Source: UMGS2069 sp900557585
GTDB taxonomy: Bacteria > Bacillota > Clostridia > Christensenellales > UBA1242
Assembly: GCA_902476355.1 (NCBI GenBank)
Contig: CABSCS010000014.1
Location: 1 to 20,234 of the forward strand
Length of the DNA stretch: 20,234 nt
Reading direction: 5' to 3'
The notes under the pieces were generated by a model. That model was given only the letters and a program-made list of their open reading frames with translations. It was not told the DNA's origin and made no database searches. Positions within the stretch are counted from its first letter, which is position 1, and the number at the start of each line of letters is the position of its first letter. Shown piece by piece: positions 1 to 7,565 of the stretch. Both the position numbers and the translations under genes were made by a program.

Positions 1-1300
1 CGGCAGCAACAACCAAAATTGCAACGTCGGTAAGTTTTGCACCACGTTCACGCATTGCGGCAAAAGCAGCGTGTCCTGGTGTGTCGATGAAGGTTACAAG
101 TTCACCTTTCACCTTGATTTGATATGCACCAATATGTTGAGTGATTCCTCCTGCCTCGCCAGAAATCACATTTGTGTTTCTGATATAGTCAAGAAGAGAA
201 GTTTTACCATGGTCGACGTGACCCATTACTGTAACAACAGGAGGACGTTTTACAAGATCTTTCTCGTCGTCGGTTTCTTCGCTATACATGTCGGCAAGTT
301 GTTCTTCGAATGTCTTTCCAACTTTCTTTTCAAGTGTAACACCAAAATCACTTGCAATTAAAGATGCAGAATCGAAGTCAATATTGCTGTTAATGTTCAC
401 CATCATTCCAAGAAGCAAAAATTTGCTCATGATTTCTGGAACAGTGTGTCCAATTTTTTCAGCAAGCATTTTAACGGTGAGGTTATCGGTTGTGATAACA
501 GCATGGTCAATTTTTGGAGCAACAACAGTTTGTGTTTCTTCTTTTTGCTTTTTGCTTCTTTTCTTTGAACCCATTCTTCCGTCGTCATCATAAAGAGAAT
601 CGTCGTCTACATAGCCACGCATTACAAGCGCCTTTTTGTTCATGCTCTTCTTGTCTTCACCAGAATGTTCAAAAGCCTTTTTCTTTGGAGTTTGATGAAC
701 ATCTTTTTTAGCAAGAGTGCTTGCGTCAATCTTTTCTTGAGGCGCGTTGTTAAATTGCTTAAAGCCTGGTTTCTGTCCGAACTTTCTTTCGCCATTTTGA
801 TTTGGTGCACTATTTGGACGATTTCCAAATTGTGGACGACTCTGATATTGACCATTAGGTCTTTGTCCATTTTGAGCATTTCCCATTGGTTTGCGGTCTG
901 CGAAGTTACGGATTCTTTCGCCATTTTGACCAAATGGTTTTCTTTCACGGTCAAATTGCGGTTTTTGGTCTCTTTTTTCAAATGGCTTTTGAACAAAGCG
1001 TTGTTGAGCCTCTGGTTTTTGAACTGGTTGTGACTTTACTTCTGGTTTTGCTTCAACATTTACTGACTCTGATTTTACAGGTGCAGGTTCTTGAACCTTT
1101 TTCTCTTCGGCTTGTTTTTCTTGTGCCTTTGCAGAAATTTTCTGCTTGAAAGAAGCAACCAAACTGTCAAGTTTAGCCTTTGCTCTCTTCATTGAATTTC
1201 CAAGATTTACCGCAGCGTTTGAATGCATGAGTTGTTGAACTTTTTTAATGTTCTCAAACTCATTTCTTTGATTGGTGTTGGTGTTTTGATTGTTTGTCAA
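1..1300 (-). CDS. infB: Translation initiation factor IF-2, 3' end outside the window
   Basis: This GTPase brings initiator fMet-tRNA to the 30S subunit and promotes 70S joining. About 433 residues are visible. A Lys/Glu-rich start leads into a long linker rich in Gln, Asn, Arg, Pro and Gly (roughly residues 95-200). An IF2N-type domain follows near residues 268-325, then the G domain: G1 GHVDHGKT at 360-367, a GGITQHIGAY switch I segment and the G3 DTPGH motif. The sequence leaves the window at VVAAD, so the rest of the G domain and the C-terminal domains are not seen. I place the start at a TTG (1298-1300) because GGAGG lies about 7 bases upstream and no ATG or GTG is near. It follows ylxQ by 24 bases in the rimP-nusA-ylxR-ylxQ-infB order standard in Bacillota. 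Identification is certain; the TTG start is inferred. Confidence 0.95.
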   Translation of the reverse strand, partial: MTNNQNTNTNQRNEFENIKKVQQLMHSNAAVNLGNSMKRAKAKLDSLVASFKQKISAKAQEKQAEEKKVQEPAPVKSESVNVEAKPEVKSQPVQKPEAQQRFVQKPFEKRDQKPQFDRERKPFGQNGERIRNFADRKPMGNAQNGQRPNGQYQSRPQFGNRPNSAPNQNGERKFGQKPGFKQFNNAPQEKIDASTLAKKDVHQTPKKKAFEHSGEDKKSMNKKALVMRGYVDDDSLYDDDGRMGSKKRSKKQKEETQTVVAPKIDHAVITTDNLTVKMLAEKIGHTVPEIMSKFLLLGMMVNINSNIDFDSASLIASDFGVTLEKKVGKTFEEQLADMYSEETDDEKDLVKRPPVVTVMGHVDHGKTSLLDYIRNTNVISGEAGGITQHIGAYQIKVKGELVTFIDTPGHAAFAAMRERGAKLTDVAILVVAA

Positions 1301-1324
1301 ATTTTATTCCTCCAAAAAATGTGA

Positions 1325-1615
1325 CTATGCTATATTTTGTATCATTGCATTCGCAAGCCCCTTATCAGTGAGCCCAAACACAAGAATTTTTGAATTTTCT
1401 GTGATAAAGAACATTTCTTCTTCATCAAGAACATAAAGTTTTATGTTCTTTTTTTCAATATGATTTGAAATTTTGTTTAATGCGTTTTGAGAAAGTGCTT
1501 TGCTTGCGACAACAGCAAAAACATCTTTTTCAAGAATTTCGTTCGTTCCAAGCGCAACTTTTCTTGCACGAACTGAAAGTCCATAATATGATTTGACTTT
1601 ATTTAGATTTTTCAA
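1325..1615 (-). CDS. ylxQ: YlxQ, L7Ae-family RNA-binding protein
   Basis: This small (96 aa) protein of the ribosomal L7Ae/L30e fold binds kink-turn-like RNA in related families; the exact role of YlxQ in Bacillota is not settled. The pattern fits the family: an N-terminal YYGLSVRARKVALG segment (residues 10-23), a middle VFAVVASKALSQNA stretch and a C-terminal VFGLTDKGLANAMI stretch. The reading frame opens with TTG at 1615, which overlaps the last 17 bases of ylxR and has AGGAG about 10 bases upstream, so translation is probably coupled to ylxR. Its position between ylxR and infB is the standard one. The family assignment is good; the TTG start is the only in-frame start compatible with an L7Ae N-terminus. 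Confidence 0.88.
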   Translation of the reverse strand: MKNLNKVKSYYGLSVRARKVALGTNEILEKDVFAVVASKALSQNALNKISNHIEKKNIKLYVLDEEEMFFITENSKILVFGLTDKGLANAMIQNIA

Positions 1616-1865
1616 GGGTTTTCAACTCCTCGTATATGCTTTCTGAAATGTCTTTTTTGAAAACTCGGTTCACTGCTTTTGTTTTCACAGCCTTAACAAT
1701 GCAGTCACCAGTTTTGCAAATATACATTCCTCTTCCATTTATTTTTTGTTCGCGGTCGATTTTGATTTCTCCATTTTCACGAACAATTTTAATGAACTGG
1801 TCTTTTGATGCTTTTTTTCTGCAAACAGCACAGGTTCGTTCTGGTTGTTTTTTTATTTTTTCCAT
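1599..1865 (-). CDS. ylxR: YlxR/RnpM (DUF448) RNA-binding protein
   Basis: This 88-aa protein of the YlxR family has been linked in Bacillus to modulation of RNase P and renamed RnpM; I transfer that role by family only. The diagnostic pattern is present: RTCAVCRKK at residues 10-18 (two Cys in CxxC spacing), then FIKIVRENG, then GRGMYICKTGDC (residues 44-55), which supplies the second pair of cysteines and the family's GRG-x-Y-x-C signature. The start is ATG at 1865, directly after the nusA TAG with no spacer, so translation is coupled to nusA. The end overlaps ylxQ. Nothing is truncated; length is normal for the family. Confidence 0.93.
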   Translation of the reverse strand: MEKIKKQPERTCAVCRKKASKDQFIKIVRENGEIKIDREQKINGRGMYICKTGDCIVKAVKTKAVNRVFKKDISESIYEELKTLEKSK

Positions 1866-2990
1866 CTATTCAATGTCACCAAAAATGTTATCAATATCGT
1901 CAAGAGAAATAACTTCTTCTGGTTTTTCTTCTGGTTGTTTGTCTTCTTGACTTGCTTTTGATTCACTTTTAACATCAATTTTCCAACCAGTAAGTCTTGC
2001 AGCAAGACGAACATTTCTTCCACCTTTTCCAATTGCAAGTGAAAGTTTATCGTCTGGAACAATTACTCTTGCAGACTTTGAAGGTTCATCAATTTCAACA
2101 GAAATTACTGTTGCAGGAGAAAGTGCACGAGCGATATATTCAAATGGATCATCACTCCAAATGATAATGTCAACCTTTTCTCCACCAAGTTCAGCAACAA
2201 CACTGTTTACACGAGTTCCTTTGTTTCCAACGCATGCGCCAAGTGGGTCAATTTGTGGGTCGGCACTATAAATTGCCATTTTTGTTCTATATCCTGCTTC
2301 ACGAACAATGTTTTTGATTTCAACATGTCCAGAAGAAATTTCAGGAACTTCATTTTCGAACAATTTCTTTACGAACCCAGCACAAGATCTTGAAACAATT
2401 GCTTCAACCCCACGTGCAGTTTCGCGAAGTTTTCTGATATAAACTTTCACACGGTCGTTGATGTTATATTTCTCACCTTCAATTTGGTCGTTTGGCATGA
2501 GCACGCCTTCAATTTGAGTGTTTGCAAGTTCCAAATAATATGAATCTGCTTCTTGACGACGGATATATCCTGTTGTCAAAGTGTCAACCTTTTCATTGAG
2601 TTCTGCAAAAGCAACATTTCTTTCTGCTTCACGAAGTTTTTGTGTCACAACTTGTTTTGCAGTTCCGGCAGCAATTCTTCCGAAATCTTTTGGTGTGATT
2701 TCTTCAGCAACTTGGTCGCCTTCTTTATATGATTTTTTAATTTGCTTTGCCTCTTCAAGAGAAATTTCTGTTTCAGGGTCTTCAACAACTTCTCTTACTG
2801 TTTTATAGGCATAAACCTTGATTGTGTTTTTTTCTGGGTTGAGTTTCACTTCAACAAGTTTTGATTCACCAAAGTTTTTCTTGTATGCAGCAACAAGTGC
2901 GCTTTCAAGTGTTTCGATGAAAAATTCTTTTTTAATTCCTTTTGTTTTTTCAAGCTCGTCAAGAGCAAGAAAGAAATCTTTATTTGTCAT
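1866..2990 (-). CDS. nusA: Transcription elongation/termination factor NusA
   Basis: NusA binds RNA polymerase and nascent RNA and modulates pausing, termination and antitermination. The 374-aa protein shows the Bacillota layout: an N-terminal RNA-polymerase-binding domain (about 1-125, with a FIETLESALVAAYKKNFG helix), an S1 domain (about 133-200), and two KH domains with GACVGNKGTRV in KH1 and LAIGKGGRNVRLAARLTGW in KH2. A short acidic tail ends in DDIDNIFGDIE. The C-terminal acidic repeats of proteobacterial NusA are absent, as expected. The ATG at 2990 has AAGGAG overlapping the rimP stop codon, and the gap to rimP is 11 bases. The shared operon start offers a natural site for NusA autoregulation through the leader hairpin at 3498-3527; that is inference. 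Confidence 0.97.
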   Translation of the reverse strand: MTNKDFFLALDELEKTKGIKKEFFIETLESALVAAYKKNFGESKLVEVKLNPEKNTIKVYAYKTVREVVEDPETEISLEEAKQIKKSYKEGDQVAEEITPKDFGRIAAGTAKQVVTQKLREAERNVAFAELNEKVDTLTTGYIRRQEADSYYLELANTQIEGVLMPNDQIEGEKYNINDRVKVYIRKLRETARGVEAIVSRSCAGFVKKLFENEVPEISSGHVEIKNIVREAGYRTKMAIYSADPQIDPLGACVGNKGTRVNSVVAELGGEKVDIIIWSDDPFEYIARALSPATVISVEIDEPSKSARVIVPDDKLSLAIGKGGRNVRLAARLTGWKIDVKSESKASQEDKQPEEKPEEVISLDDIDNIFGDIE

Positions 2991-3001
2991 TGTTTTTCTC
3001 C

Positions 3002-3463
3002 TTAAAACCTTATATATTTGGTTGCTTTTGAAATTGCCTTTCTTGGAATTTCAATTGTTTCGCCTTTTTGATTTTCAATTATAATTTTCTCGGTGTCGAA
3101 AGATTTCAGCACACCAACAAACTCTTTGCTTTTTCCAATTTTTTGATAAAGTTTAATTTCAAGTTCCTCATCAACATTTCTTGCAAAATCTTTGTCGGTT
3201 TTAATTTCTCTGTCAAGACCACAAGATGAAACATTCAGTGTATATGATGCCCCAGCAGTTGGGTCAAGTTCGTCAAGAGGCTCGTCTATTGCACGATGCA
3301 CTTTTTCGCAATCGTCAAGATCTGCCCCGCCTTTTTTGTCAATATAGATTGTCAAATTCATTCCGTCGAACCTTTTTTCATAGGCGACTTCAACAAGTTC
3401 AAGCCCAAAGCCCTCTACAATTGGAGCCACAAGTTGTTCGACTTTTTCTTTTACGCCAGCCAC
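3002..3463 (-). CDS. rimP: Ribosome maturation factor RimP
   Basis: RimP assists late assembly of the 30S subunit. The 153-aa product has the usual two parts. The N-terminal domain contains VEGFGLELVEVAYEKR (residues 17-32), LTIYIDKKGGADLDDCEKVHRAI and LNVSSCGLDREIK, the last matching the family's VSSPGLDRPL segment with Cys in place of Pro. The C-terminal Sm-like beta domain contains a GVLKSFDTEKIIIE strand pair. It starts with GTG at 3463, with AAAGGGGG five bases upstream. It is the first gene of the rimP-nusA-ylxR-ylxQ-infB operon and has its own sigma-A promoter and a hairpin-bearing leader, so it is separated from the PolC-like gene 140 bases upstream. Confidence 0.95.
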   Translation of the reverse strand: MAGVKEKVEQLVAPIVEGFGLELVEVAYEKRFDGMNLTIYIDKKGGADLDDCEKVHRAIDEPLDELDPTAGASYTLNVSSCGLDREIKTDKDFARNVDEELEIKLYQKIGKSKEFVGVLKSFDTEKIIIENQKGETIEIPRKAISKATKYIRF

Positions 3464-3497
3464 TTTTTCCCCCTTTCAAAAAAATTTTAATCAAAAT

Positions 3498-3527
3498 TTT
3501 GGGAGTGGCTTGTTCGCCACTCCCAAA
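3498..3527 (-). terminator. Leader hairpin ahead of rimP, possible attenuator or terminator
   Basis: A perfect 12-bp stem (3498-3509 with 3516-3527; arms TTTGGGAGTGGC and GCCACTCCCAAA) closes a six-base loop. On the minus strand it is followed by ATTTTGATTAAAATTTTTTT, an interrupted T tract. It sits between the rimP promoter and the rimP ribosome binding site, so it would be transcribed about 15 bases after initiation. It could end transcripts arriving from the PolC-like gene, attenuate the rimP-nusA operon, or both. The structure is seen directly; the function is inferred. Confidence 0.7.
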
Positions 3528-3548
3528 GTAAAGCATTGATATAATTAT

Positions 3549-3577
3549 ATTATACATATATTATAACCATTTTGCAA
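3549..3577 (-). promoter_or_regulatory. Sigma-A-type promoter for rimP-nusA-ylxR-ylxQ-infB
   Basis: TTGCAA (3572-3577) and a consensus TATAAT (3549-3554) are separated by exactly 17 bases on the minus strand. The predicted start near 3542 gives a leader of roughly 79 bases that contains the hairpin at 3498-3527. Confidence 0.8.
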
Positions 3578-3603
3578 GTCTTTATGAAAAAAAACACATG
3601 TTA

Positions 3604-5259
3604 TCACGCAAAATCAGCAAGTTTTTGCAAAACTTCTGCCGCAGCCAGCGCATCATAAACCGCACGGTGAGCATTGTCAAGCACAACTCCGAGTTTTTCT
3701 GCAACGGTTCCAAGTTTTAAGTTCTTGGTTCCGTGAACGCCTTTTTGAGCAAGTTCATAGACATCAAGAAGTGGATTGTCAAAATTATATCCGCACTTTT
3801 TGCCATAATATGACAAAAAGCCATAGTCAAATTTAACATTATATCCACTCAAAATGCAACCACGAGTGAACTTGTAAAAGTCTGCAAGAACCTCGTCATA
3901 GGTGTGTGCGCCAGCAACATCTTCATCTCTAATGCCTGTGAGAGAAACAATCTTTTCTGGGATTTTCATTTGAGGGTCTACCATGCACATGAACTTGTCT
4001 GTAAACTTTCCGTCTACCATTTTCACTGCGCCAATCTCAATGATTTTTTCACCCTCGGAAACATTGAGCCCAGTTGTTTCAAGGTCGAAAACAACAATCT
4101 CTTTACCCTTGAAATATTCATGCACAGGTTTTTCTTCTCCCATAGAGAAAAGGTCAGTTTGAGAATAGTATACAAGTGGCTCTGGAAAAACATAGCGATA
4201 TTCTTTTGGTTCGCTTTTCCAAACAATTTCTTCTTCAAACTTTTCAGGAAGTGTACAACGCGAAATGTTCTTCACACGAAGTGAAACGCCCCCACTGAAC
4301 TTGTCTTCTTCAAGGCGACCAGAAACAATGAGAGGCTCTCCTTGAACAAGAGTTGTCATTGGTTCATAGTTGTTTTTGTTTGCAAAGAAAACACATGAAA
4401 CATTGCCCGAAAAATCTTTCAAAGAAAACTTGAAAAACTTTCTTTCATTTTTGTTTTCCTCTTCGGCTTTTTCTGAATTTTCGCCCTCTTGTGGTTGTGC
4501 AGTTTCACCATTTTCGGCAGGCTTTGATTCTTCTTTTTTCTCTTCTGTTTCTTGTTTTTTATCTTCTTTTTGGTCGTCTTTTGGTTTCTTTTTTGGTGTG
4601 TAACTATGTTCTCTGATAAACTCCAAATTTCCGCAGAAAACAACCTCTTCACCTGGGGTCTTTTTATCTTTTATATAAAATGCAAGATTGTCTTTAAGGT
4701 CACCAACAACGCATTCTACGTTTGAAACTTCAATTGTTCGGTTGGCAACCAGAGGCGTGTCTTCAACAACCATGCTTTCAAATGGCAAATCTGAAACCTC
4801 TTTTGTTTCAATTTTTTTGGTTTCAACCGTGAAATCGTCAAAGAAAGATTCTTTCAAAAACGCCTTCAAATTTTCAACAATCTTTTTTGCTTTGACATAG
4901 TCTTCTTGGCGCTCCTCAAAGGCCACACAAACACTTTTATTTTCGCAGTTCACATCTGCAATTTCATAGGTTATTGCTGGGTGATTTTTTGCAAAGTATT
5001 CTTTCACTTTTGCACATAGTGCCTCTTTGGTTAAAAAGTTCTTGATAAATTTGAATGAATATGAAAAGCCAGCAGGCATTACTTCTTTCAAAATTTCTTC
5101 GCACTCTTTTCGTTTTTCTGGTGACAAAATCACGCCATCTTTATAAAACATTTCAACAAAACAAAGACCAGCGATCTTTGAAAGTTTTGCCGACTTTAAT
5201 TTAAAGTCGAAAACACCGCCAGTCTTATCATTTAAATATTCGTCAAGTTCTTTGCTCAT
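3604..5259 (-). CDS. PolC-like protein: N-terminal region, OB fold and DEDDh exonuclease only
   Basis: The 551-aa product occupies the polC position (rseP upstream, rimP downstream) but is far shorter than PolC, which is about 1,400 aa. Residues 1-150 resemble the PolC N-terminal domains. Residues about 174-335 form an OB-fold-like region split by a Lys/Glu-rich low-complexity insert (about 222-274). Residues about 385-551 are a complete DEDDh 3'-5' exonuclease with FDLETTG (D392, E394), NVKFDYGFL (D478) and HRAVYDA (H531, D536). The PHP domain that flanks the exonuclease in PolC, and the polymerase and C-terminal parts, are absent. The frame ends in TGA directly followed by an in-frame TAA. 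The ATG has AAAGGA upstream and follows rseP by 10 bases. It probably acts as a stand-alone proofreading or repair exonuclease; binding to a separate polymerase is speculation. Confidence 0.88.
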   Translation of the reverse strand: MSKELDEYLNDKTGGVFDFKLKSAKLSKIAGLCFVEMFYKDGVILSPEKRKECEEILKEVMPAGFSYSFKFIKNFLTKEALCAKVKEYFAKNHPAITYEIADVNCENKSVCVAFEERQEDYVKAKKIVENLKAFLKESFFDDFTVETKKIETKEVSDLPFESMVVEDTPLVANRTIEVSNVECVVGDLKDNLAFYIKDKKTPGEEVVFCGNLEFIREHSYTPKKKPKDDQKEDKKQETEEKKEESKPAENGETAQPQEGENSEKAEEENKNERKFFKFSLKDFSGNVSCVFFANKNNYEPMTTLVQGEPLIVSGRLEEDKFSGGVSLRVKNISRCTLPEKFEEEIVWKSEPKEYRYVFPEPLVYYSQTDLFSMGEEKPVHEYFKGKEIVVFDLETTGLNVSEGEKIIEIGAVKMVDGKFTDKFMCMVDPQMKIPEKIVSLTGIRDEDVAGAHTYDEVLADFYKFTRGCILSGYNVKFDYGFLSYYGKKCGYNFDNPLLDVYELAQKGVHGTKNLKLGTVAEKLGVVLDNAHRAVYDALAAAEVLQKLADFA

Positions 5260-5269
5260 TTTTCATCCT

Positions 5270-6589
5270 TTATAGTATCAATTTCATTGCGAAGAAAAAG
5301 TGGTAGACATCAAGGAACAACACAAGTCCAAGCAGAACAAACAGCCCAACTGTGTGAATGATGTTTTCAATTTTTCTTGGAACAGGTTTTCCAAAAATCC
5401 ACTCGATGATAACAAACACGCATCTTGCACCATCAAGTGCAGGAATTGGCAAAATGTTGAACAGTGCCAAGTTCATTGCAAGCATTGGAAGCAAAAGCAA
5501 AAAGTTGTTGAAACCAAGTTTTGAAACTTCGGCAATTTGAGAAATTGCTGTGACAGTTCCACCAAGTTCTTTGAGTGCGGTTTTTCCTGTGAAAATTCCT
5601 CCAAGTGCTTTCAAAATAAGCCCACAAATATAGAAGCAGAAAGGCCAAGCCTTCAAGAAACTTTCAAAAAAGCCATAGGTCGCACGTTGGTTATAGTAAA
5701 TGAAACCAACACTTACTTTGCTGTCTGACAAAACAATCTTTGCAAGAGAAACAAGGTCTTCGTTTGAATATTCAGCATAGGTTTCAACGCCGTCTACTGT
5801 AACCTTTTTATAAAGTGTTTCACCAAGAGCAAAGTCGTTATATTTTCCAGTTTCTTCATTTTTGGTTGTGGTTACGCCTTTGATTTTTTCATAGAGTTCA
5901 TCGGTTGAAAGAAGTTTATATTCTTCACCCACTTTTTCATATACCAAATCTTTTGCGCCCGAAATGTTTGAAGAAAAATAGAAGGCTTGGGTTTTGATGA
6001 TTTTTACGCCCTCAACATCAATTTCTTCAACTTTCCCCTCGGCATTTTCACGCTTTACGGTTAAAACAATTTCGTCACCCTCTTTATATTTTGACAAAAG
6101 TTCGGTGATTGTTCGATAGGCTTCAAGATGCTTTCCGTCAACTGCAACAATAACGTCATTTTTCTTTAAAAGTCCACTGTCAAAGTTCACATTGTTTGGT
6201 GAAAAATCTGTAATATGAACAACCGCATAGCCATTCACCATCAAGAAAATAGCAGCAGTTATAATTCCAAAAATAAAATTGAAAAGAACACCTGAAACAA
6301 GAACAATAAGTCTTTTCCAAGGCTCTTTATTGTTGAATGCATCTTTTGAAGGATTTTCTTCATCTTCACCCTCGAACGCACAATATCCGCCAAGAGGCAA
6401 AAGACGAACTGAAAATACTTCGCCAGTTTTCTTATTGGTTCTAGAATATAGTTTTGGCCCAAAACCAATTGCAAATTCATTTATCTTAAATCCGAAAATC
6501 TTTCCCGCAATAAAGTGTCCAAACTCGTGAACTGTGATAAGCACGAGCAGAACAACCAAAGCAAGAAGTATATATAAAACATTTTGCAT
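5270..6589 (-). CDS. rseP: Site-2 protease family zinc metalloprotease RseP/RasP
   Basis: This membrane-embedded protease cleaves transmembrane segments of anti-sigma factors, signal peptides and similar substrates. The 439-aa protein starts with a transmembrane helix carrying the zinc motif HEFGH (residues 21-25). A second hydrophobic helix spans about 97-118 and a PDZ-like domain about 123-200, with the GLLKKNDVIVAVDG signature. C-terminal helices follow, with the LDG motif NILPIPALDG at 378-387 supplying the third zinc ligand. Between the PDZ domain and residue about 292 there is a roughly 90-residue hydrophilic stretch longer than in compact clostridial homologues. The ATG has AAGGAA about nine bases upstream. 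It lies 17 bases after cdsA; the dxr gene usually found between them in Bacillus is absent. Confidence 0.94.
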   Translation of the reverse strand: MQNVLYILLALVVLLVLITVHEFGHFIAGKIFGFKINEFAIGFGPKLYSRTNKKTGEVFSVRLLPLGGYCAFEGEDEENPSKDAFNNKEPWKRLIVLVSGVLFNFIFGIITAAIFLMVNGYAVVHITDFSPNNVNFDSGLLKKNDVIVAVDGKHLEAYRTITELLSKYKEGDEIVLTVKRENAEGKVEEIDVEGVKIIKTQAFYFSSNISGAKDLVYEKVGEEYKLLSTDELYEKIKGVTTTKNEETGKYNDFALGETLYKKVTVDGVETYAEYSNEDLVSLAKIVLSDSKVSVGFIYYNQRATYGFFESFLKAWPFCFYICGLILKALGGIFTGKTALKELGGTVTAISQIAEVSKLGFNNFLLLLPMLAMNLALFNILPIPALDGARCVFVIIEWIFGKPVPRKIENIIHTVGLFVLLGLVLFLDVYHFFFAMKLIL

Positions 6590-6606
6590 TTTATTTTTTC
6601 CTTATA

Positions 6607-7512
6607 TTATATGATGAACAAAGCGAACAGAACATAAACAAGCGTCCCGGTAAACATGAGTCCATCAACTCTGTCCATAAATCCCCCATGGCCTGGGAAA
6701 ATGTTTCCAAAATCTTTAATTCCAACCTTGCGTTTGAAAGCCGATGCAACAAGGTCTCCAAATTGTGTGAGAAATGTTCCAAACACACCAAGAAGCACAA
6801 ATGTTGCAATCACGTTCGCACTTGGAACACCACTAAACGCATTTCCAAACCAGCCAAGATGAACAAAGAACAAATAGCCAAGTCCGGCAGCAAGCATTCC
6901 ACCAAGAGCACCAAAAATCATTCCTGCAACACTTTTCTTTGGAGAAATTTCAGGAGCCATTTTTGCCCCACGAATAAGTGAACCAAACAAATATGCAAAC
7001 ACATCTGTCATCATTGAAATTGCAAATGTCATGATGATTCCGATATATCCAATGTTAAGCCCAAAATGGTTGATACCCATTAAAAATCCAAGAAGGGTTG
7101 TTGGATATATCACAATAAACATTGAAAATTTTGTTTGATTGAGAAGTTTTGAATTTTGTTCGGTTGGCTCGTTCACAGTGTCGCCATGTTTTCTTATGAT
7201 TGCATTTTCAATAAGTTCACTTGCCATGAGACAAACAAACATTAAAAGAGCCGATGCAATTTGAAGCAAAAGTGCCATTTGAACACTTGTTGAAAAAATG
7301 TATATCACAGCCATGAGTGCTGGATATAAAAACACCAAAACTTGTGCAATTTTTCGGTCGGAAAACTTTGACGCAAGTGCCATTTCAATAACGCTTCCAT
7401 AAACAATAATAAGCATGAAAGCATCAAAAAACAATGGTGAAACTTGGCGAAGAGCAATGAACCCAGCAGTGAAAAGTAATATAAAAAATCCCGTAATTGT
7501 GCGTTTTAGCAT
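6607..7512 (-). CDS. cdsA: Phosphatidate cytidylyltransferase CdsA
   Basis: CdsA makes CDP-diacylglycerol from phosphatidic acid and CTP at the cytoplasmic membrane, feeding all phospholipid synthesis. The 301-aa product is mostly hydrophobic, with about eight membrane segments, and carries the family signature: FGDLVASAFKRKVGIKDFG followed by PGHGGFMDRVDG near the C-terminus. An earlier MTDVFAYLFG and ISPKKSVAG pair is also typical. I chose the ATG at 7512 because GAAGG lies nine bases upstream and the protein then begins MLKRTITGFFIL, as family members do. A further in-frame extension to 7614 would overlap uppS and is polar, so I reject it. It follows uppS by 53 bases. Confidence 0.95.
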   Translation of the reverse strand: MLKRTITGFFILLFTAGFIALRQVSPLFFDAFMLIIVYGSVIEMALASKFSDRKIAQVLVFLYPALMAVIYIFSTSVQMALLLQIASALLMFVCLMASELIENAIIRKHGDTVNEPTEQNSKLLNQTKFSMFIVIYPTTLLGFLMGINHFGLNIGYIGIIMTFAISMMTDVFAYLFGSLIRGAKMAPEISPKKSVAGMIFGALGGMLAAGLGYLFFVHLGWFGNAFSGVPSANVIATFVLLGVFGTFLTQFGDLVASAFKRKVGIKDFGNIFPGHGGFMDRVDGLMFTGTLVYVLFALFII

Positions 7513-7565
7513 GGTTTTTACCTTCTTTTGATATAATTTTTGCGTTTTTTGCAAATTTTTATAAT

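Noticed and set aside
690..1050. Repeat-like Gln/Asn/Arg/Pro segment as a DNA repeat or separate gene
   Set aside because: It is in frame within the IF-2 N-terminal linker, which is often low-complexity; no regular DNA repeat unit was found.
3464..3603. Remnant of the polymerase part of polC downstream of the exonuclease
   Set aside because: The 140 bases contain only tandem stops, a promoter and a hairpin leader; no PHP or polymerase motif is readable in any frame.
3583..3603. Terminator directly after the PolC-like gene (T8 tract)
   Set aside because: The stem ahead of the T run has only about five pairs including G-U pairs, too weak to claim; the hairpin at 3498-3527 is a better candidate.
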